Assembly: GCA_900770405.1 (NCBI GenBank)
Contig: CAAGKL010000193.1
Span: 1 to 10,423, forward strand
Direction: 5' to 3'
Length of the DNA stretch: 10,423 nt
From: Clostridia bacterium
GTDB taxonomy: Bacteria; Bacillota; Clostridia; UBA1381
The notes under the pieces were generated by a model. The model made no database searches. It saw only the letters and a list, made by a program, of their open reading frames with translations, and was not told the DNA's origin. The position numbers and the translations under genes are program-made. Below, in pieces: positions 5,869 through 10,423 of the stretch; position 1 is the stretch's first letter, and the number at the start of each line of letters is the position of its first letter.

Positions 5869-5895
5869 TTCACGTTATTCCTCCGTTCTGCCGCC
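5869..5895 (-). repeat. Direct repeat copy B (27 bp) at the 3' end of trmFO
   Basis: This copy encodes the last residues of TrmFO (GGRTEE and TAA). It contains GGAGG (5880-5884) followed by a GTG (5873) at the spot where copy A has the ATG of the thioredoxin-fold gene. It probably marks the original trmFO/downstream-gene junction before the intervening segment appeared. Confidence 0.7.
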
Positions 5896-7194
5896 GCGCG
5901 GCGATACTTTTACCTGCTCATCTATAATCCCCAGCGCACGTTCGGCGATGCGCGAATATCGCTCAACCTTATTGCGCACGCGTTCGGAAAGTCCCTCGAT
6001 TATGCCGAAATTCGCATTCATCGGCTGCAGCTTCTGCGCCGTTGTGATATACAGCGGCAGCGCGCCGATTGCCGTCCTTATATCCGGCTCGAAAAGCGGC
6101 TCACCCAATATCTGCCGCGCGAGATTATATCCCGCCAGAATCCCCGATGACGCCGACTCCACATAGCCCTCAACGCCGGTTATCTGCCCGGCAAAATACA
6201 CCTTTTCGTGCGCCTTCATTCGATAAAACCTGTCCAAAACCTGCGGCGCGTTTATGTATGTATTGCGGTGCATCACGCCGTAGCGCACAAACTCAGCATT
6301 TTCAAGCCCCGGAATCATCGAAAATACGCGCTTCTGCTCGCCCCATTTGAGGTTCGTCTGAAACCCGACAAGATTATACAATGTCGCCGCCTTGTCGTCG
6401 CAGCGCAGCTGCACAACAGCATACGCATCGTCCCTGCCGGTGCGCGGATTTACCAGCCCGACGGGCTTTAACGGCCCGAACAAAAGCGTCTGTCTGCCGC
6501 GCTTTGCCATAGCCTCAACCGGCATACAGCCCTCAAACACCTTCTGCTCCTCAAAGCTCTTGAGCTCCGCCGTCTGCGCACTCACAAGTGCATCATAAAA
6601 AGCATTGTACTCATCCTCGGTGAAGGGGCAGTTTATGTAATCCGCCGTCCCGCGCCCGTAGCGCGCGGCGTAAAACACCTTCTCGGTGTCTATGCTCTCA
6701 CGCGTCACCACCGGCGCTGCGGCATCATAAAAATACAGATTATCCCCGCACAGCCGCTTTATCTCCGCCGAAAGCCCGTCCGAGGTCAGCGGTCCCGTCG
6801 CGACAACCGTATATTCGTCAGTGTCAAGCTTCGTCACCTCGCCGTGCTCGACGCGGATTTTCGGATTTTTCAGAATTTCGTCGGTGATATACTTCGCGAA
6901 AATATTCCTGTCCACCGCCAGCGCACCGCCCGCCGGCACGCGCGAAACTTCCGCAGCGCGCATCATCAGCGAGTCAAACCGCCGCATTTCTGCCTTCAAA
7001 AGCCCGCAGGCATTCTCCACCCGCTCCGCCTTGAGCGAATTCGAGCATACCAGCTCGGCGAAATACTCCGACGAATGTGCGGGCGAATATTTTTCCGGCT
7101 TCATCTCGCACAGCGTCACGTCAATGCCGCATTTCGCGAGCTGATGCGCCGCCTCGCAGCCCGCGAGTCCCGCTCCGATTACCTTAACCCTCAT
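5875..7194 (-). CDS. trmFO: Methylenetetrahydrofolate-tRNA-(uracil-5-)-methyltransferase TrmFO
   Basis: TrmFO makes 5-methyluridine at position 54 of tRNA, taking the methylene carbon from methylenetetrahydrofolate and using FAD and NAD(P)H. The 439 residues match the family length. The N-terminal dinucleotide-binding motif VIGAGLAGCEAA (5-16) is followed by the family block AHSSEYFAELVCSNSLKAE, with C50 corresponding to one known catalytic cysteine. FEGCMPVEAMAKRG holds the second (C223). FAGQITGVEGYVESASSG near the C-terminus is the conserved FAD-domain end. The start ATG (7194) overlaps the topA stop as ATGA, which suggests translational coupling. The gene order dprA-topA-trmFO is the one known from Bacillus and other Firmicutes. 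Its last codons lie within direct repeat copy B. Confidence 0.96.
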   Translation of the reverse strand: MRVKVIGAGLAGCEAAHQLAKCGIDVTLCEMKPEKYSPAHSSEYFAELVCSNSLKAERVENACGLLKAEMRRFDSLMMRAAEVSRVPAGGALAVDRNIFAKYITDEILKNPKIRVEHGEVTKLDTDEYTVVATGPLTSDGLSAEIKRLCGDNLYFYDAAAPVVTRESIDTEKVFYAARYGRGTADYINCPFTEDEYNAFYDALVSAQTAELKSFEEQKVFEGCMPVEAMAKRGRQTLLFGPLKPVGLVNPRTGRDDAYAVVQLRCDDKAATLYNLVGFQTNLKWGEQKRVFSMIPGLENAEFVRYGVMHRNTYINAPQVLDRFYRMKAHEKVYFAGQITGVEGYVESASSGILAGYNLARQILGEPLFEPDIRTAIGALPLYITTAQKLQPMNANFGIIEGLSERVRNKVERYSRIAERALGIIDEQVKVSPRGGRTEE

Positions 7195-9278
7195 TTCTCC
7201 GGTTTCCTCTCGTAATCACATTTGGGACTCGAGCAATAAATTCTCGCCTTCATTCCCTCTTTTTTAAGCAAAAGCGAGCCGCACTTCGGGCATTTTTCGT
7301 TTGCAATCGGCTTATCCCAAAGCATAAAATCGCACTTGGGCCAATTTTCGCAGCCGTAGAAAACCCTGCCGCGCTGTGATCTCTTAGCCAAAATCTCGCC
7401 ACCGCATTTCGGGCAGAATGCGCCCGTACCCTCGCGGATATTCATTGTATTCCTGCACTCGGGGTAGCCCGGGCACGCAAGGAATTTGCCGAATTTTCCG
7501 ATTTTATATACCATTTTTCTGCCGCACTTATCGCAGACAATATCGGACTCCTCATCCTTTATCTTGACCTTCTCGATTTTCGTCTTTGCCAGCTCAAGAT
7601 TCTTCGCAAACGGCGGGTAAACCTCCTCTAAAACGTTCTTCCAGCCGCGCTCGCCGTCGGCAACCTCGTCAAGCTCCTTCTCCATCTCGGCAGTGAACTG
7701 CACATCGACGATGTCCTTAAAATAACCCTTCATAATCTCGGTCGTTATGTCGCCGAGCTCGGTCGGAACAAGCTGCTTTTTCACCTTAGACACATACCCG
7801 CGCGAGGTAATCGTCGTGATTGTCGGCGCGTAGGTACTCGGTCTGCCGATGCCGAGCTGCTCCAGCTCGTGTATCAGTGACGCCTCGGTGAACCGCGCCG
7901 GCGGCTGCGTGAAGTGCTGCTTAGGCTCGATGCTCTTTATCGCCGGGCTCGTGCCCGCCTCAAGCGGCGGCAGCTTCTTTGTCTTTTCCTCTTTCACATC
8001 GCCGCGCTCGGTGTAAACCTCGGTGTAGCCCTTGAACACAAGCTCCGAGCCGTTCGCGCGGAATTCGTGCCTGCCCGCGGTGAGTATCGCCTGCTCCGTA
8101 TCGTAAACCGCCGACGCCATAAGGCTCGCCAAAAAGCGCGACCAGATGAGCTTATAGAGCTTGTACTGGTCAGCCGTCAGCTTGTCCTTAATGCTGTCAG
8201 GCGTGATGAAAATGCTGGTCGGGCGGATTGCCTCGTGCGCGTCCTGGGCGTTATTTTTCGCCTTATAGCTCCTGATTTTGAGATTATGCTCGCCGTAGGC
8301 TTCGGTGATGAATGCCGCCGCCTCGCGCTTTGCCTCGTCGGAAATGCGCAGCGAGTCGGTACGCATATATGTGATAAGACCGAGCGTGCCGTGCTTGCCG
8401 CCGATGTTGACACCCTCGTAGAGCGTCTGCGCGGTCTGCATTGTGCGCTGCGAGGTAAAGCTCAGCTTGCGCGACGCGTCCTGCTGCATCGTGCTTGTCG
8501 TAAAGGGCGGCATCGGGTTGCGCTGTAGCTTGCCCTTTTTAATCTCGCGTATCGTGATCCCCAGTTTCAGCACATCGGCGATAATCGCCTCCGCCTGCTC
8601 CTTAGTGTCGGGCACAATTTCCTTGCCGTCCTCACCGAAATATTTCGTCTCGAAGCTTTTTTTGGATTTTGTATCCGTCAAAAGCGCCTCAACCGACCAG
8701 TACTCCTTCGGCTGAAAATTCAGAATTTCCTCCTCGCGGTCGCAAATAAGCCGCATCGCCACCGACTGAACTCTGCCTGCGGAGAGTCCTTTTTTCACCT
8801 TTTCCCATAAAATCGGGCTGATTTTATAGCCGACAATGCGGTCGAGAACGCGCCGCGCCTGCTGCGCGTTTACCAGATCCATATCAATTTTGCGCGGCTC
8901 CTTAATCGATGCCTTTACACAGGATTTCGTAATCTCGTTAAAGGTCACACGGCAGAGCGACTCGGGCGGAATTTCCAGCGCGCGTGCCAGATGCCAGCTT
9001 ATTGCCTCACCCTCGCGGTCCGGGTCGGTTGCCAGATATACCTTCGACGCATTTTTCGCCTCGCGCTTAATCTTGCCCAAAAGCTCCCCCTTGCCGCGGA
9101 TTGTGATGTATTTCGGCTCAAAATCATTGTCGACATCAACGCCGAGCTGGCTTTTAGGCAGGTCGATAATATGCCCCACCGTCGCCATAACGTTATAATC
9201 GCTGCCGAGATATTTTTTTATAGTCCCCGCCTTTGCGGGTGACTCAACAATTAAAAGCTTTTTTGCTGTACTTGCCAT
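7191..9278 (-). CDS. topA: DNA topoisomerase I (type IA)
   Basis: TopA relaxes negative supercoils through a transient 5'-phosphotyrosine link to one strand. The 695-residue protein is complete. A Toprim domain covers 7-115 with E12 (VESPAK) and D85/D87 (ATDPDREGEA). The nucleophile is Y304 in LITYMRTDSLRIS. QDASRKLSFTSQRTMQ, GRPSTYAPTI and the other core motifs are present. The C-terminus (from about 580) carries three zinc ribbons with all cysteines: C582/C585/C602/C608, C622/C625/C643/C649 and C663/C666/C682/C687. AGGGAG is properly spaced before ATG 9278. The gene starts 18 nt after the dprA stop and ends in a 4-nt overlap with trmFO, so it is the middle gene of a tight operon. Confidence 0.97.
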   Translation of the reverse strand: MASTAKKLLIVESPAKAGTIKKYLGSDYNVMATVGHIIDLPKSQLGVDVDNDFEPKYITIRGKGELLGKIKREAKNASKVYLATDPDREGEAISWHLARALEIPPESLCRVTFNEITKSCVKASIKEPRKIDMDLVNAQQARRVLDRIVGYKISPILWEKVKKGLSAGRVQSVAMRLICDREEEILNFQPKEYWSVEALLTDTKSKKSFETKYFGEDGKEIVPDTKEQAEAIIADVLKLGITIREIKKGKLQRNPMPPFTTSTMQQDASRKLSFTSQRTMQTAQTLYEGVNIGGKHGTLGLITYMRTDSLRISDEAKREAAAFITEAYGEHNLKIRSYKAKNNAQDAHEAIRPTSIFITPDSIKDKLTADQYKLYKLIWSRFLASLMASAVYDTEQAILTAGRHEFRANGSELVFKGYTEVYTERGDVKEEKTKKLPPLEAGTSPAIKSIEPKQHFTQPPARFTEASLIHELEQLGIGRPSTYAPTITTITSRGYVSKVKKQLVPTELGDITTEIMKGYFKDIVDVQFTAEMEKELDEVADGERGWKNVLEEVYPPFAKNLELAKTKIEKVKIKDEESDIVCDKCGRKMVYKIGKFGKFLACPGYPECRNTMNIREGTGAFCPKCGGEILAKRSQRGRVFYGCENWPKCDFMLWDKPIANEKCPKCGSLLLKKEGMKARIYCSSPKCDYERKPEK

Positions 9279-9296
9279 ATCTTTCTCCCTTCTGTG

Positions 9297-10423
9297 TTAA
9301 AGGCTCTTGTCCGGAATTTTATATTTGTAAATATTCCCCGCCTGCTTCGATACAATACCGCTTATTTCAAGCAGCGGCAAAATCGTGTTAAGCTCGGCAA
9401 TCGTCAGCGAGCTGCGGGCGGAAATTTCTTCAATGTGCATATCCTTTTCCAACAGCAGCATCGCCACCTTTTTGCTGTTGTCGTCAAGCCCCTCGAGCCG
9501 CTGCGGGATTTCGCCGCCGACCGGCGCCTGCTCAGGCTCGCTTTCGGACTCGGGCGGCTCGGGCTGCGTAAGCGACTTTATCCGCAGTGCGTAATAGCCG
9601 ATTATGTCCTCCGCCTCGGTGACCGGTATCGCGCCCATCTTTATCAGCTCATTCGTGCCCTTTGAGCGCTCGTCGTAAATTCCGCCCGGCACGGCGAAAA
9701 GCGGTCTGCCGCTGTCAAGCGCAAACCGCGCGGTAATCATCGTCCCGCCCTTCACAGGCGACTCAACCGCCAGAACACCGTCGGACAGCGCGCTGATTAT
9801 GCGGTTGCGTTCAGGAAAATTATGTGCGAGCGCCTGCACGCCCGGCGGATATTCACTCACCGCAAGACCCGTCTTGATAATGTCCTCCATCAGATATTTG
9901 TTCTGTGCGGGATATGCCTCATCCAGACCTCTGCCCATAACGGCTATCGTTTTCCCGCCGATTTTGAGCGACGCACGCAGCCCGACGCTGTCGATGCCGC
10001 GTGCCATACCGCTGATAATCGTGATGCCGACCTGCGCAAGTGCGCCGGCAATCCTGTCCGCGGCGGTAAAGCCGTACTCGCTGTTGTTTCTCGTCCCTAC
10101 CACTGCAATGCCGAGCTCCTCGTCCCACTTCGGAATTGTTCCGAGTGTGTAGAGCACCTGCACCGGGCGGCTGATTTTGCAAAGCGTATGCGGAAAGTCC
10201 TCGTCCTCTCTGGTCAGAATTCGTATCCCGAGCCGCTCGCAGTCGGACTGTATCTTCTTCGCCTCGTCGAGTCCCTTGTCGCACAGCGAAAGCTGTGCCG
10301 TCGGAGAAATCTCGCTTATTCCGGCATAATCCTCACGCGCCGCCTCGTACACCGCCTCAACGCTGCCGAAATAATCCTCGAGCAGATTGGCGTGCTCGTG
10401 CGACACACTCTTCTTGCGGGACA
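9297..10423 (-). CDS. dprA: DNA-processing protein DprA (5' end outside window)
   Basis: DprA binds incoming single-stranded DNA and loads RecA during natural transformation; it is also found in many non-competent bacteria. The frame stays open to the window edge, so the N-terminus is missing. A GTG at 10406 is only an internal codon (the frame upstream reads SRKKS). Counting from it, the N-terminal helical part ends near 70, and the DprA Rossmann fold covers about 80-268 with VVGTRNNSEYG, ISGMARGIDS, GGKTIAVMGRGLDEAYP, NFPERNRIISALSDG, GTMITARFALDSGRP and GTNELIKMGA. A charged Glu/Pro linker (280-297) leads to a C-terminal winged-helix domain (about 304-362). The usual AH of the GID..AH motif is replaced by GL (L143). 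It leads the operon with topA and trmFO. Confidence 0.94.
   Translation of the reverse strand, partial: SRKKSVSHEHANLLEDYFGSVEAVYEAAREDYAGISEISPTAQLSLCDKGLDEAKKIQSDCERLGIRILTREDEDFPHTLCKISRPVQVLYTLGTIPKWDEELGIAVVGTRNNSEYGFTAADRIAGALAQVGITIISGMARGIDSVGLRASLKIGGKTIAVMGRGLDEAYPAQNKYLMEDIIKTGLAVSEYPPGVQALAHNFPERNRIISALSDGVLAVESPVKGGTMITARFALDSGRPLFAVPGGIYDERSKGTNELIKMGAIPVTEAEDIIGYYALRIKSLTQPEPPESESEPEQAPVGGEIPQRLEGLDDNSKKVAMLLLEKDMHIEEISARSSLTIAELNTILPLLEISGIVSKQAGNIYKYKIPDKSL

Noticed and set aside
7914..8528. Long open frame on the plus strand opposite topA
   Set aside because: It is an Arg/Leu-rich mirror of topA codon bias with no ribosome site or recognisable motif. topA on the other strand is unmistakable.
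1..10423. tRNA, rRNA, CRISPR array, classical insertion sequence or defence system
   Set aside because: I saw no cloverleaf, regularly spaced repeat, transposase motif or known defence domain. The only recombinase resembles a Xer protein.

Overview
The base composition, Shine-Dalgarno usage and gene content point to a low-to-mid GC Firmicute of class Clostridia, probably a gut-type Oscillospirales or a relative. The main clues are a compact type I glutamine synthetase paired with an ANTAR regulator, a dprA-topA-trmFO block, a folate-dependent TrmFO, and a BspA-type leucine-rich-repeat surface protein. The taxonomic call is an inference; there is no rRNA gene in the window.

Layout: the left part (1-4364) reads on the plus strand and the right part (4411-10423) on the minus strand. 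The two converge on one perfect 16-bp hairpin (4368-4405) that can terminate both. On the plus strand are the tail of an unidentified gene (1-87), a glutamine synthetase family gene (106-1314) and an ANTAR response-regulator-like gene (1334-1921), closed by a terminator (1943-1975). A tyrosine recombinase of XerS-like build follows with its own promoter (2023-3108). Last comes a secreted L,D-transpeptidase with two internal repeats and its own promoter (3180-4364).

On the minus strand, in reading order, are dprA (cut by the window end), topA, trmFO, a membrane-anchored thioredoxin-fold protein without the CxxC active site, and a BspA-like LRR surface protein whose signal peptide lies in a different frame. 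Spacing is tight (18 nt dprA-topA, a 4-nt ATGA overlap topA-trmFO) and I see no terminator before 4405, so all five may share one transcript. DprA (DNA uptake and processing), TopA (supercoiling) and TrmFO (tRNA T54 methylation) are housekeeping. The two genes downstream are accessory envelope proteins.

The most unusual structure is between trmFO and the thioredoxin-fold gene. A 115-nt segment (5754-5868) has 10-bp inverted repeats set exactly 3 nt in from each end, and 27-bp near-identical direct repeats border it. Each copy of the direct repeat carries a Shine-Dalgarno and a start codon. It looks like a small inserted element or a structured intercistronic RNA. Other points to check are a Lys in place of the usual flap Glu in the glutamine synthetase, a recombinase gene with a strong Shine-Dalgarno in front of ACG rather than ATG, and the frameshifted LRR gene. 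Apart from these I see no defence system, CRISPR, tRNA or classical insertion sequence.
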